A stretch of 62,984 nucleotides of DNA from Deltaproteobacteria bacterium (GCA_024639185.1 JAHEIW010000013.1:1-62984); one strand, 5' to 3'; shown: positions 27,379 to 36,512, counted from the stretch's first letter. Made by a program: numbers and translations. The notes: generated from the sequence alone by a model not told the origin.

Positions 27379-28758
27379 TCAGGCCGGACATCTAACAACC
27401 GAGCCCACCGCCAGATAACCGTAATTCTTTGACACCAGTTCGTTGTAATCCGGGATCATGCGACGACCGTCCATGATTAGATAGGGTGGTTTAACCGTAT
27501 CTTCTATGGTTCTCGAAAATCCGCGAAACTCCTCACAATCTGAAGAAATGAAAAGGGCTTGGGTCCCTTGTATGGCCTCTTTAGCCGAATCAAAATATTT
27601 TATTTTTTCAAATAGAATATTTTTCGAAGGGTCAAACTCTTGCCGGGCGGTTGCATTGGCCAGCGGATCATAGGCATTGATTTGAGATACGCCTTTACCA
27701 AGCAAAGCCTCGACGACCTTAATCGACGAAGCATCGCGCATGTCATTGGTGTGCTTTTTAAACGCCAGGCCTAATACAGCCACAGTTTTATTATTGAATT
27801 TAAAACGGGCTTCATTGATGGCGCGATCCACCAAATACACTTTCTGATATTCGTTGACCTCGTATGAGGCCTCCAACATCTTGGTGCTGACATTCAGTCG
27901 GCGCAGCTGATAAATTAAAGAGGCAATATCTTTACCGAAACAGCTTCCCCCGGCACCATTGCTCACAAAAGAGCCCCAGGTGCTGATGCGATCATCAGCG
28001 GTTACCCCCAGCCGCAGGTCGTCGATATTTACATTCGAAATTTTCTCGCCGAGTTTTGCGCCGACCCCGTTCCAGAAGGAAATATAGGTCAACAGCATTG
28101 TGTTGGCCACATATTTGATTGCTTCGGCCGTCTCGGGCGTCGTCTCGATATATTTGATGCGAACGTGATGTATAAATTGTGAATAGACGCGGCGCAGGAT
28201 TTTAAAATCTTCTTCGTGGTCACAGCCCACCACCACACGATCCGGTCTGCGGGCTTGATTGACAGCGGTTCCTTCAGCCAGAAATTCAGGATTGGACGCC
28301 ACGCCAAAATTTTCAACCCCGTGCTTTTTCATAATGTTTTCCAGGCGCCGCACGGTTTCAATCGGCACCGTGCTTTTACTGACCAGCACAATACGGCGTT
28401 TGTCTTTTCTCTTTGCTAAAATTTCGGCTATTTGCCCGGCCGCAGAATCAAAATAGGTAAGATTGGTAGAACCGTCCAGATTGGAGGGTGTCGGCAGACA
28501 CAAAAATATCGCATCGGTACCTTCAATGATGGACTTCAGGTCACAGGAAAAGAACAGTGATTTGCCGTGTGTTTCGCGAATAATATTGGAAAGACCCGGC
28601 TCCATGACAAATTTTTCAATTTCATCAGCCCGACCGGTTGAAAATGCGTCAATTTTGGACTGGTCGACATCATAGGCGTAAACTTCATGACCGTATTCTG
28701 AGCAAACGGCCGCCTGAACAAGGCCGACATAACCGGTTCCCGCAACAACTAGTTTCAT
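27379..28758 (-). CDS. ugd: UDP-glucose 6-dehydrogenase
   Basis: 459 residues from ATG 28758, preceded by AGAGGTG; upstream in-frame codons lack a site. It oxidises UDP-glucose twice with NAD to UDP-glucuronate for capsule or other polysaccharides. GTGYVGLVQAAV at 7-18 is the Rossmann loop, and STVPIETVRRLE near 118 and ASNPEFLAEG near 143 are family blocks. The catalytic Cys lies in GAGGSCFGKD near 263, and GLAFKKHTNDMRDA near 328 starts the UDP-binding domain. It is cytoplasmic. Operon with rmlA. It is slightly longer than the E. coli enzyme because of a C-terminal extension. Confidence 0.95.
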   Translation of the reverse strand: MKLVVAGTGYVGLVQAAVCSEYGHEVYAYDVDQSKIDAFSTGRADEIEKFVMEPGLSNIIRETHGKSLFFSCDLKSIIEGTDAIFLCLPTPSNLDGSTNLTYFDSAAGQIAEILAKRKDKRRIVLVSKSTVPIETVRRLENIMKKHGVENFGVASNPEFLAEGTAVNQARRPDRVVVGCDHEEDFKILRRVYSQFIHHVRIKYIETTPETAEAIKYVANTMLLTYISFWNGVGAKLGEKISNVNIDDLRLGVTADDRISTWGSFVSNGAGGSCFGKDIASLIYQLRRLNVSTKMLEASYEVNEYQKVYLVDRAINEARFKFNNKTVAVLGLAFKKHTNDMRDASSIKVVEALLGKGVSQINAYDPLANATARQEFDPSKNILFEKIKYFDSAKEAIQGTQALFISSDCEEFRGFSRTIEDTVKPPYLIMDGRRMIPDYNELVSKNYGYLAVGSVVRCPA

Positions 28759-28880
28759 ATTCACCTCTTGTCTTAGTTTATTTAAGCCTGCCAGAAGCAG
28801 ACACATTACCTCAATTCATAACGCTGAGTATGGGGGAAAGTTTACTGTGATCGCTGGAAATATTTGATGGTTGCTTTGTC

Positions 28881-29387
28881 TTAATAAACGCCCAGATCCT
28901 TCAACAAATCATTGATGCCGAGTTTTTGAAGTTTTAATCTTAAAAATTCGGAAATGGTCGGCTGGACGGGTCTGACATTAAGGAACATATTTGCTTCTCT
29001 GGGTGTTTGATGGCCTTTTTTGATGTTGCAGGGTTTGCAGGCTGCCACACAATTTTCAAAGGTAGACTGGCCACCTCTTGATTTGGGAATAATATGATCG
29101 ATGGTAAGCCGCAGCTTCCTGGCACCGCAATAGGCACATTTGAAGCCATCTCTGATAAAAACATTCTTCTTGCAGAAGGCAACCCCGGTGCGGTAGAGGG
29201 TACGGATCAGTTTAATCAGGCGCATAACTGCCGGGACCTTGAAAATAGCGCCGCTGGCGCTTCTTACCGTTTGGGCAGAATTTTTCAAAACCTCAACCTT
29301 ACCTTTCGCCTGAAGACAGATGGCCCGTTTCCAGTCAATCACATTCAGATAGGTATAATCTGCATTCAGTAAAATGCAATGTGTCAT
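28881..29387 (-). CDS. HNH endonuclease family protein
   Basis: 168 residues from ATG 29387, with GGAG 6 bases upstream; the in-frame ATG 29399 lies on that site itself. The N terminus LLNADYTYLNVIDWKRAI is typical of the stand-alone HNH family in many bacteria. The nuclease module follows: CAYCGAR near 88, DHIIPKSRGG near 100, and NCVAACKPCN near 116. These give two CxxC zinc pairs and the catalytic His. Members cut DNA non-specifically or have unknown roles; no phage or restriction gene is adjacent. It lies upstream of ugd but is probably separately transcribed. Confidence 0.9.
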   Translation of the reverse strand: MTHCILLNADYTYLNVIDWKRAICLQAKGKVEVLKNSAQTVRSASGAIFKVPAVMRLIKLIRTLYRTGVAFCKKNVFIRDGFKCAYCGARKLRLTIDHIIPKSRGGQSTFENCVAACKPCNIKKGHQTPREANMFLNVRPVQPTISEFLRLKLQKLGINDLLKDLGVY

Positions 29388-29608
29388 TCCCTGCTCCATT
29401 TATAAATTCTTGCCGAACCTTTACAAGCATTCACCGTCGACTGCTCACGGGTAAACGCTAAAACCCTGCTGTGGGTACCTTTAAAATTTTAATATAGCCC
29501 ACTTTAAAAATCAATCCCATATTGCGCTTTGCAATATTATACCATAATTACAACATTAGCTTAATTTTCACAACCGATGGTAGTCGCCTGAAACCGGTAA
29601 AAACGATC

Positions 29609-29710
29609 AAGTTGAGCCCGTTACCCGTTAACCCGTTAGCCGGCTAACAAAAATGAGACGCCTTTCTTTTATTAACGGCTTAACAGGCTAAACTGGCAAC
29701 CGGCAAACCT
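29609..29710. repeat. Inverted heptad-type repeat, CCGTTAA word
   Basis: The left arm (29616-29648) repeats CCCGTTA-type octads (CCCGTTACCCGTTAACCCG) and the right arm (29672-29710) holds the complement (TTAACGGCTTAACAGGCTAAA). It lies in the 325-base gap between the HNH and methyltransferase genes. A separate small hairpin (ATATTGC/GCAATAT, 29519-29537) lies in the same gap. Confidence 0.65.
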
Positions 29711-29724
29711 ATTTAATTTTGACT

Positions 29725-30282
29725 ATGGATCATTTTGATTTCATTGCGCCGCTCTACGATCGTCTGACCGCGACGCCTGACAGAGCCCGTTATCAGAAAA
29801 TGCTGAATTTACCGTGTGCAGGTCGTTTGCTGGATGCCGGTGGCGGGACCGCCAGGGTCTCAACCCTGTTACGTGATATGATCGGGCAGGTGGTCGTCAA
29901 CGATCTGTCGCATCACATGTTAAAGCGGGCTGGCAAGAAAAAGGTTCAGCCTGTCCGGTCGCTTGTCGAGCAGCTTCCCTTCGCAGATCAAACCTTTGAG
30001 CGCATCTTAATTGTCGACGCCCTGCATCACTTTAAGAACCAGCAGCGGTCAATCCATGAACTGTTGAGGGTTTTAAAAAGCGGCGGGCGTCTGGCGATAG
30101 AAGAATACGATCTGAATCACAGGGCCGTCAAGCTGTTGGCATTGGCTGAAAAAGTCATGGGAATGCGCAGTCGGTTTTTACGACCGGCTGAAATTCAAGC
30201 AATGATGGGCTCAAACTGCATCTCAACTAAAATTGAGCACCTCAACCGCAATACCGCCTGGATCATCGCAGATAAAAATTAA
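29725..30282 (+). CDS. Class I SAM-dependent methyltransferase
   Basis: 185 residues from ATG 29725. Starts FDFIAPLYDRL, the common N terminus of UbiE/Methyltransf_11-type enzymes. Motif I is LLDAGGGTARVS near 36, the acidic loop end is VVNDLSHHML, and motif IV/V is RILIVDALHHF near 94 followed by LKSGGRLAIEEYD. These bind S-adenosylmethionine; the methyl acceptor cannot be told. It is shorter than UbiE (about 250), so it is not assigned to quinone synthesis. It is a single-gene unit convergent with the VKOR gene. Confidence 0.85.
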   Translation: MDHFDFIAPLYDRLTATPDRARYQKMLNLPCAGRLLDAGGGTARVSTLLRDMIGQVVVNDLSHHMLKRAGKKKVQPVRSLVEQLPFADQTFERILIVDALHHFKNQQRSIHELLRVLKSGGRLAIEEYDLNHRAVKLLALAEKVMGMRSRFLRPAEIQAMMGSNCISTKIEHLNRNTAWIIADKN

Positions 30283-30345
30283 ACGCCATAAAGGCTGCAT
30301 TCAAAAGGGTCTACAAATCGTGGCCGTGTCAGGTCTTGCTGCGAT

Positions 30346-31305
30346 TTAATCCTTGGGTGACGTAAAATTTGAATCACAATCTATCGCCAGTGAGCATTCT
30401 TCATCTTTATCGGTGAACACCGTAATTTCCTTGTCGGATGAGATCGGTGCTTCGTCGAAGTATAGGACTTCTTCATGCGTGAAACACGCCCGGCGGATAA
30501 AATTGATAATCGTTTCTTCGCCTCTGATAAATCGGTAGCTTTTAGCGTCTTTTACGACCAGAACCGGCACACTATCGATCGCCAGTACTTTTAGAATCAG
30601 GCGGTTAATTTTGGGTGAAAACTGTTGATTCAGTTCAAGCCCGGAAAGATGCAATGATGTCACGGCGTCAATTGGGTTTAAATATAAATCGCAACTGTTG
30701 CAATTGTTGAGCGTTTCGATAACCTTTTCGCAATGCGGGCAATCGGAGGAAAATATCAAATAAATTTCTTTGGTGGGTGATGAGCAGGATTTTACTCCGT
30801 AAGCGGCCTCTTTGAGTGTATAGGTTTTTGATTTTGCGCCCATCGGAAAAAAGGTCAAAATAGAAAATGACAGGCCAACCGCAGATAATATGGCGATCCC
30901 CATTGCCATCTGACGCAAACCGTAAAGCAACGTCAGAATAATCATGAGCACAAAGATAATCAGGCAATAACCACAAAACGTGCGGGCTACAAATATTTGA
31001 TAAGCCATCAAAGCGGCGTCAAAGACCAGGCCCGATATGAGCGCCAATCCAATTACGTCAATATCAAACCAAAATGTTGCCTTCAGATTGAATAGCAGCC
31101 AAAAAAGCACTAGGAAATAGGTCAGGCCTAAAATGTTCAGATATAAAGGCGAAATGGTCGTCAGTTGTTCGACAATTTTACACCCGGCATTAAGACACAG
31201 GCTTGAACCCGATATCAATTGAATCACAATTTGAAAGGCGATCATTATGGTTGCGCCCAGGGCAACCAGGCGCATGATCTTAAATTTTGTTTGTAACGTC
31301 ATCAT
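30346..31305 (-). CDS. VKOR-thioredoxin fusion (disulfide-forming membrane enzyme)
   Basis: 319 residues, with its ATG overlapping the stop of the carbamate kinase gene by 4 bases. The N-terminal half is a vitamin-K-epoxide-reductase domain with about five membrane helices, the outer Cys pair in SSLCLNAGCK near 35-41 and the catalytic CGYC near 110. The C-terminal half is a thioredoxin-like domain with CPHC near 190 (SSDCPHCEKV). Such fusions oxidise periplasmic thiols and pass electrons to quinone, replacing DsbB/DsbA. Further Cys (NNCNSC) lie after CPHC. Coupling to carbamate kinase is positional only; no functional link is known to me. Confidence 0.85.
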   Translation of the reverse strand: MMTLQTKFKIMRLVALGATIMIAFQIVIQLISGSSLCLNAGCKIVEQLTTISPLYLNILGLTYFLVLFWLLFNLKATFWFDIDVIGLALISGLVFDAALMAYQIFVARTFCGYCLIIFVLMIILTLLYGLRQMAMGIAILSAVGLSFSILTFFPMGAKSKTYTLKEAAYGVKSCSSPTKEIYLIFSSDCPHCEKVIETLNNCNSCDLYLNPIDAVTSLHLSGLELNQQFSPKINRLILKVLAIDSVPVLVVKDAKSYRFIRGEETIINFIRRACFTHEEVLYFDEAPISSDKEITVFTDKDEECSLAIDCDSNFTSPKD

Positions 31306-32234
31306 ACGATAATTTCGGTTCCCGCCTGCCCTTTTACAGCCGATTCAATTGCCTTGATCGATGTGATAACAGCGCGCTTGCCCCCATCACGCACAAATTG
31401 GACTGCAGCCTCAACTTTGGGACGCATTGATCCGTCGGCAAAATGGCCATCGGCGATCAATTGGTTTGCCGATCCAATATTTAAGCGGCGCATAAATTTT
31501 TCATCTTTTGTTCCATAATTTAAGGCCACACCGTTCACATCCGTAGCGATTACAAAGATGTCAACACCCACCTCTTGAGCCAGTTTGGCACTGGCCAGGT
31601 CCTTGTCGATGACGGCATCAACACCCTGAAAGGCCCTGCCCTCCCGCACTACAGGGATCCCGCCGCCGCCGCAGCAAATGATAATAAAACCTGCTGTAAT
31701 TAACTTTTTGATTTCGCGTTTTTCTATGATGGTTACCGGCTTTGGGGATACCACCACACGTCGGAAACCTTTAGCGGTTTTGGCGACAGGATAACCGGAC
31801 GGCGCTTGCTTTTTTGATGCATAGATCGGCCCGATGGGTTTGGTTGGATTCAAAAAAGCCGGATCTTGCTCGGAAACCACCACGTAGGTTATCAGGCTGA
31901 TCAACGGCTTGACGTGAACCCCTAAATCCATGAGCTGGCTGTCCAGGGTCGATTCAATCATGTACCCGATTTGGCCCTGGGTTTGGGCAACCAGAATTTC
32001 AAGCGGCAGTTTGGGGACATCAGAGCAGCTTTCCTGCTGCAACAATAGGTTACCCACCTGCGGGCCATTGCCGTGGGTGATAATAATCCTGTAATCCTGA
32101 GAAAGCTGGGCAATTTGCCGAATGGGCAACACCAGGTTTTTAAACTGCTGGGTCACCGTACCCCTTTCCCCCTTTCGAATGAGGGCGTTGCCTCCGAGGG
32201 CCACGAGCAGTATCGGTTTATCGCGGTTATTCAT
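31302..32234 (-). CDS. arcC: Carbamate kinase
   Basis: 310 residues, ATG 32234. Catalyses ADP + carbamoyl phosphate to ATP + carbamate, or the reverse. The sequence has VALGGNALI near 11, THGNGPQVGNLLLQ near 54, CCGGGGIPVV near 187 and DKDLASAKLA near 211, all carbamate-kinase blocks, and RPKVEAAVQF near 278. It is cytoplasmic. No arginine deiminase genes are nearby; it sits between the cyclic-DPG-synthase-like GTPase upstream and the VKOR fusion downstream, with a 328-base repeat-filled gap separating the GTPase. It probably serves ATP recovery from carbamoyl phosphate generated elsewhere. Confidence 0.95.
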   Translation of the reverse strand: MNNRDKPILLVALGGNALIRKGERGTVTQQFKNLVLPIRQIAQLSQDYRIIITHGNGPQVGNLLLQQESCSDVPKLPLEILVAQTQGQIGYMIESTLDSQLMDLGVHVKPLISLITYVVVSEQDPAFLNPTKPIGPIYASKKQAPSGYPVAKTAKGFRRVVVSPKPVTIIEKREIKKLITAGFIIICCGGGGIPVVREGRAFQGVDAVIDKDLASAKLAQEVGVDIFVIATDVNGVALNYGTKDEKFMRRLNIGSANQLIADGHFADGSMRPKVEAAVQFVRDGGKRAVITSIKAIESAVKGQAGTEIIV

Positions 32235-32284
32235 TGTTCACTGTCTCTCAGATATCAGACCCAAATTTTATTCCGGGTTTTAAC

Positions 32285-32520
32285 CAGTGGGTTCCGAGGT
32301 TCACGGTTCAGCGTCACTCGTTTTGGCTCTATCGAACCCCCGTCTTGGTCAAGACCACACAGCAAAAGGTCGCCGCGGCAGGCAAGGTTCTGGGTCCAAA
32401 GGGTTCAGGCCGCTGGTCCCTCGCTCGTGGTTGCTGTCATCGACCCGGCCGAGATCGTCTCGCGCTGGCAAATGATTCCTTGCTTCTTGCCGGCAGCGAG
32501 AAGCCAGCGACCAGAAGCCT
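32285..32520. repeat. Composite heptad-type repeat region
   Basis: It contains GGTTCCGAGGTTCACGGTTC at 32290-32309, a partial complement further on (ATCGAACCCC at 32331-32340), GGTTCTGGGTCCAAAGGGTTC near 32386-32406, and then CTTGCTTCTTGCCGGC with GCGAGAAGCCAGCGACC at 32480-32512. Two word families are combined in the one gap between the cyclic-DPG-synthase-like gene and arcC. No gene is recognised here. Confidence 0.6.
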
Positions 32521-32562
32521 TATATATAGATCCTATACGCAAGGGTCTGTCTTGCAATAAAA

Positions 32563-33876
32563 TTATTCCAAACGCGCGGTGATGAGCTCCTCAAGCGTTG
32601 GTTGCCCGTGGTCTTGATACCCGTATCTTACCCGTAAAGTCGGTTTTTCAATATTCAGCACCAACGGAAGATGAATTGGCGTTGCGAATAAAACCAGATC
32701 ACAATCGACTTGATTGATGGTTTTTTCAAGATCGCTGATCTGTTCAGGTGTATACCCCATGGCCGGGATCACATTTCCGATATGCGGATAAACCGTGTAG
32801 GTTTCATTTAAAGAACCGACCGCATATGGGCGTGGATCGATGATCTCTGCAGCCTTAAAAATTTCAGCGGCGACAATTCCAGCTCCGAACGGCATTTCGC
32901 CATGCGTCAGCGTCGGCCCATCTTCAATTACCAGAACGCGTTTGCCTTCAATCATCTCCGGTTTTTTGACCACCACTGAAGACTCCGCCAGAACAATTTG
33001 TGCCCCGGGGGCGTATTCTTCAATATTTTTTCGGACCTGCCAGACTTTTTGCGCCGGGGCTGAATCGACTTTATTGATGACGGCAATATCCGCCATAATC
33101 ATGTTGGTTTCTCCGGGAAAGTACAACAACTCATGACCCGCGCGGTGTGGATCGAACAGCACGATATGCAAATCCGGCTTGTAAAAAGGGGTATCATTGT
33201 TACCACCGTCCCAGATGATCACATCGGCTTCTTTCTCGGCTTCCGATAAAATCTTACCGTAGTCGATACCGGCATATACCACAATGCCCTGCTCGACCAG
33301 GGGTTCATATTCCTCTCTTTCTTCAATGGTGCACTGGTTTTTTTCAAAATCGTCATAGGTCGAAAAGCGCTGCACCACCTGATTTCTAAGGTCGCCATAG
33401 GGCATTGGGTGGCGCACCACTACGGCTTTTTTCCCCATCTGATTTATAATCTCACAAACCTTGCGAGTCGTCTGTGATTTGCCGCATCCTGTACGTACCG
33501 CACATACGGCCACAATCGTCTTTTGTGATTTCAGCATTGTATAAGGTGCACCAATTAGAATAAAATCGGCCCCTTCAGCCATCGCCAGGGAGGCCTTGTG
33601 CATGACTTCGATATGCGGCACATCGCTGTAGGAAAAGGCGACCAGATCCACCTTATTTTTGCGGATCAACTCAGCAAGGTTGTCTTCCGGGTAAATGGGT
33701 ATACCCTGGGGATAGCGATCCCCGGCAAGCTCAGGAGGATACAGGCGGCCGGCAATATCCGGAATTTGGGCGGCGGTGAATGCAACAACATCGTAACGTG
33801 TATTGTCCTTAAAATAGACATTGAAATTATGAAAATCCCGACCGGCTGCCCCCATAATAATGACTTTTTCGATCAT
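32563..33876 (-). CDS. Cyclic 2,3-diphosphoglycerate synthase-like GTPase
   Basis: 437 residues, ATG 33876 with GGCGGAG upstream. It matches COG2403, proteins annotated as cyclic 2,3-diphosphoglycerate synthetase after the methanogen enzyme that cyclises 2,3-DPG with ATP. The N-terminal third is a Rossmann-like region (VIIMGAAGRDFHNFN). A P-loop lies at about 146-152 (TGCGKSQTT), and the core continues with IWDGGNNDTPF and NKVDSAP, a G-protein-like NKxD signature. Bacterial members usually lack evidence for cDPG and may have another role. It is upstream of carbamate kinase on the same strand. Confidence 0.8.
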   Translation of the reverse strand: MIEKVIIMGAAGRDFHNFNVYFKDNTRYDVVAFTAAQIPDIAGRLYPPELAGDRYPQGIPIYPEDNLAELIRKNKVDLVAFSYSDVPHIEVMHKASLAMAEGADFILIGAPYTMLKSQKTIVAVCAVRTGCGKSQTTRKVCEIINQMGKKAVVVRHPMPYGDLRNQVVQRFSTYDDFEKNQCTIEEREEYEPLVEQGIVVYAGIDYGKILSEAEKEADVIIWDGGNNDTPFYKPDLHIVLFDPHRAGHELLYFPGETNMIMADIAVINKVDSAPAQKVWQVRKNIEEYAPGAQIVLAESSVVVKKPEMIEGKRVLVIEDGPTLTHGEMPFGAGIVAAEIFKAAEIIDPRPYAVGSLNETYTVYPHIGNVIPAMGYTPEQISDLEKTINQVDCDLVLFATPIHLPLVLNIEKPTLRVRYGYQDHGQPTLEELITARLE

Positions 33877-34068
33877 GTCTCCGCCTTTCTGTAATAATTG
33901 GTTAGCTTGAACTTTACATTATTATATACCAGGATTAATGCCACCTGCAAATATCTTTCACAGTCACAGGTTCTCGGTTGCACATCAGGGTTATGTACCT
34001 CAAGAGTTTCGGTATCATGCTGCCGCCCCTGTCGTTCAATATAAAATCTGTTCGGGTGTCGCTTTTAT

Positions 34069-34095
34069 CCAACCTTTGAACCTCGAACCTCGATT
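34069..34095. repeat. Short heptad-type repeat, TGAACCT word
   Basis: CCTTTGAACCTCGAACCTCG forms about three copies of the word within the gap between the cyclic-DPG-synthase-like gene and the HAD gene. An upstream GGGTGTCG stretch near 34050 resembles the words at 62155-62352. Confidence 0.45.
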
Positions 34096-34168
34096 AAATT
34101 TATAATTTGATTCAACGTCTGATTTATACTAATAAAAGAGACCGTCCTTTCAAATCAGGAAACCCGAT

Positions 34169-35134
34169 ATGACCCAACCGCTTTTTCTGCAAAATATCAT
34201 TGCCTGTATCTGGGACTTTGATAAAACGCTGAGTCCCGGCTACATGCAGGCGCCCATATTTGAACACTATAAAGTCGATGCCAAAACTTTTTGGAAAGAA
34301 GTTGAACAATTACCCGAAGTTTACAAAAAAAACGGCCTTGATCTCATTTCCACGGACACGCTGTATTTAAATCATATCCTGACCTATGCCCGCGCGGGTG
34401 TGTTCAAAGGACTGAACAATTCCCGCTTAAGAGAATTGGGAGCTAAAATAGAGCTCTACAATGGACTACCACAATTTTTTGAAGAGATTAAATCATTCGT
34501 ATCGAGGCATGCTCACTGGCAACCACATGATATTCAAGTAGAGCACTACATCGTTTCGACCGGTTTACGGCAGATGATTTTAGGCAGTGAAATTGCACCC
34601 TATGTCGATGGTGTCTGGGGATGTGAATTTGTTGAAGACACACCCCCGCCCGATTATTTGCAAAAAGATGAAAAATCGGTTTCCAATAAAACACGCATCA
34701 TTTCACAAATAGCATATGCGCTTGATAATACCACAAAGACCAGAGCTGTCTTTGAAATCAACAAAGGCAGCAACAAAATACCGGAAATTGACGTAAACGC
34801 CATGATTCCCGATGCAGACCGTCGGGTCCCCTTTCAAAACATGATCTATGTCGCCGACGGGCCCAGTGATATTCCGGTTTTCTCATTGATCAACCGCTTT
34901 GGTGGCAGAACCTTTGCCGTCTATCAACCTGAATCCAGCAAAGAATTTTCACAGGTAAACCGTTTGCAAAAACAAAAGCGGGTTCAATCATTTGGTGAAG
35001 CCAACTATACCATGGGCTCGCAAACCGCCATGTGGATAATAAATGCCATCAGTGAAATTTCTGCTCGGATTGTTGAAAGTCGGGAAAGAGCACTGGGTGA
35101 TAAAATCGGCAAACCGCCCAGGCATCTTGAGTAG
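34169..35134 (+). CDS. HAD-superfamily phosphatase-like protein
   Basis: 321 residues, ATG 34169. Motif I CIWDFDKTL carries the nucleophile Asp16 and Asp18, and a TGL motif (VSTGLRQMI) near 132 gives motif II. Motif III/IV lies around KTRIISQ and IYVADGPSDIPVF near 230, with the final Asp pair. A large cap domain lies between motif I and II. Length and layout fit a family of HAD hydrolases of unknown substrate, about 320 residues long, frequent in Desulfobacterota and related phyla. It is cytoplasmic and a single-gene unit. I cannot say whether it is the missing GpgP of the gpgS pathway; no linkage supports that. Confidence 0.85.
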   Translation: MTQPLFLQNIIACIWDFDKTLSPGYMQAPIFEHYKVDAKTFWKEVEQLPEVYKKNGLDLISTDTLYLNHILTYARAGVFKGLNNSRLRELGAKIELYNGLPQFFEEIKSFVSRHAHWQPHDIQVEHYIVSTGLRQMILGSEIAPYVDGVWGCEFVEDTPPPDYLQKDEKSVSNKTRIISQIAYALDNTTKTRAVFEINKGSNKIPEIDVNAMIPDADRRVPFQNMIYVADGPSDIPVFSLINRFGGRTFAVYQPESSKEFSQVNRLQKQKRVQSFGEANYTMGSQTAMWIINAISEISARIVESRERALGDKIGKPPRHLE

Positions 35135-35264
35135 TTTTCTGCTCAAAGTATATAAATTAGGGTGTCTGATTTACCTTACAACAGTATAATTATTCTTTAG
35201 GATTTCAGGTTTCAGACCTTAAGAAATAAAACTTGCTCCACTATTGAGTTGGAGGCGAAAAAAG

Positions 35265-35645
35265 ATGAAAAAAGTAGAAAATTTGAAAAAAGTAAATCTC
35301 CTCCTTGAAGCCGGTAATACAGCAGAGGATATGAATCTGACACCGGAGGTCCTTGGATTTGAGTTCATCTTCGGTATCGGACCTGATGGCATGTGCCCTT
35401 TTGAATACGAATTGGCCAATAAAAACGAGGGCGACATCGTTTTGCTGCACCTCAAGAAACAAGAAATCCATCCCTTTTTGAAACATCTCCAGCTACCGGT
35501 TCAGGCTCTGTTTGAAGAAAAAGATTCATTTTTTTTAAAAGTAAAAATTTCAAAGATTGAACAACCCGACAGCAAAGAAGTGGTCAAAGCTTTGGCAGAA
35601 TTGACATTGCATCCAGGTGATTGTGGTTGCGGTTGTGGCTGTTAG
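35265..35645 (+). CDS. Small protein with Cys-Gly tail (possible metal-binding)
   Basis: 126 residues from ATG 35265, with TTGGAGG upstream; a TTG at 35244 would extend into that site. The body (residues 1-115) is alpha/beta without a named fold for me: NTAEDMNLTPEVLGFEFIFGIG, then a CPFEYELANK stretch, then HLKKQEIHPFLKHLQLP. The C terminus is DCGCGCGC, four cysteines alternating with glycine right before the stop, a pattern suited to metal or cluster coordination or to thiol chemistry. It is a single-gene unit. The loose resemblance of the IGPDGMCPFEYEL part to FKBP/SlyD-like beta sheets is a guess. Confidence 0.7.
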   Translation: MKKVENLKKVNLLLEAGNTAEDMNLTPEVLGFEFIFGIGPDGMCPFEYELANKNEGDIVLLHLKKQEIHPFLKHLQLPVQALFEEKDSFFLKVKISKIEQPDSKEVVKALAELTLHPGDCGCGCGC

Positions 35646-35705
35646 AAGCAATTTCAAAAAGGTATCTTACATCCAAAGACTTTGTTATCGCGGATAAAAG
35701 GACTC

Positions 35706-35724
35706 AGCCGAGTTGTTTTCGGCT
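35706..35724 (+). terminator. Weak hairpin after the Cys-Gly-tail gene
   Basis: AGCCGA at 35706-35711 pairs with TCGGCT at 35719-35724 around a seven-base loop, followed by TGCTTTG. It is 60 bases after the stop. A second hairpin (ATCCCGC/GCGGGAT) lies at 35767-35787. Without a solid T-run termination is only possible, not clear. Confidence 0.35.
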
Positions 35725-35983
35725 TGCTTTGTTGAACACCTTAATTTGCTAAAATCAGATGTGCAATCCCGCATTCATGCGCGGGATGTGATCACCTATT
35801 TTTGAAACAGGTTCTAATTATCTTCGACTTGACGAAATACAAATCAACGTTATCATTAAAAGTAATAACAGGCGGATGCAGTAAATTTCACCGGTGGTTG
35901 CCCGAAAAATGGAAGACAAACATTATGAATTGGCCAAGATCTTTTAAAACGGGCACTCAGGTGAAAACGAAAGGAGGAGGAAG

Positions 35984-36439
35984 ATGTTCAAAGAATTTAA
36001 AGAATTTGCCATGCGGGGCAATGTGGTGGACATGGCCGTTGGTATTATCATCGGTGCTGCCTTTGGTACTATTGTCAAATCACTGGTTGCCGACGTTCTG
36101 ATGCCGCCTATCGGCCTTTTGCTTGGCAACGTAGATTTTTCTAATCTGTTTGCCGTTATCAAACAGGGGTCGGTTGCCGGCCCGTTTGCTACGGTGGCAG
36201 AAGCGCAAAAAGCAGGGGCGGTTACCATCAATTATGGTATGTTCATCAATACGATCATCAGCTTTTTGATCGTTGCTTTTGCTATTTTTATGGTCATCAA
36301 AGGACTCAATAATCTGAAACGAGAAGAAGAAGCGCCACCTGAGGAACCCACCTCCAAGGAATGCCCGCATTGTTTTTCAGAAATACCCATCAAAGCAACA
36401 CGCTGTGGCTTTTGCACCTCGGACATCAGCTCAGCATAG
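35984..36439 (+). CDS. mscL: Large-conductance mechanosensitive channel with zinc-ribbon tail
   Basis: 151 residues, ATG 35984 with GGAGGAGGAAG directly upstream. MscL opens on membrane tension to release solutes during hypo-osmotic shock. The N-terminal [27 protein letters not shown] is the amphipathic helix and TM1, and the [20 protein letters not shown] stretch is TM2. Normal MscL ends in a cytoplasmic helix (about 136 residues). Here the tail is replaced or extended by CPHC and CGFC pairs (residues about 125-144), a zinc ribbon seen in some bacterial MscL. It fits with the osmolyte-related gpgS elsewhere in the window. A long hairpin follows at 36513-36558. Confidence 0.95.
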   Translation: MFKEFKEFAMRGNVVDMAVGIIIGAAFGTIVKSLVADVLMPPIGLLLGNVDFSNLFAVIKQGSVAGPFATVAEAQKAGAVTINYGMFINTIISFLIVAFAIFMVIKGLNNLKREEEAPPEEPTSKECPHCFSEIPIKATRCGFCTSDISSA

Positions 36440-36512
36440 GGTCAAGGCGAATTTGTGGATCCAGCGCTGTAAATCAGTGCCGGCTTCAGCGAAATATCTT
36501 TAGTTGACATGT

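Noticed and set aside
34169-35134. The HAD protein as the missing glucosyl-3-phosphoglycerate phosphatase for gpgS
   Set aside because: It is 30 kb away, larger than known GpgP, and nothing in the sequence singles out that substrate.
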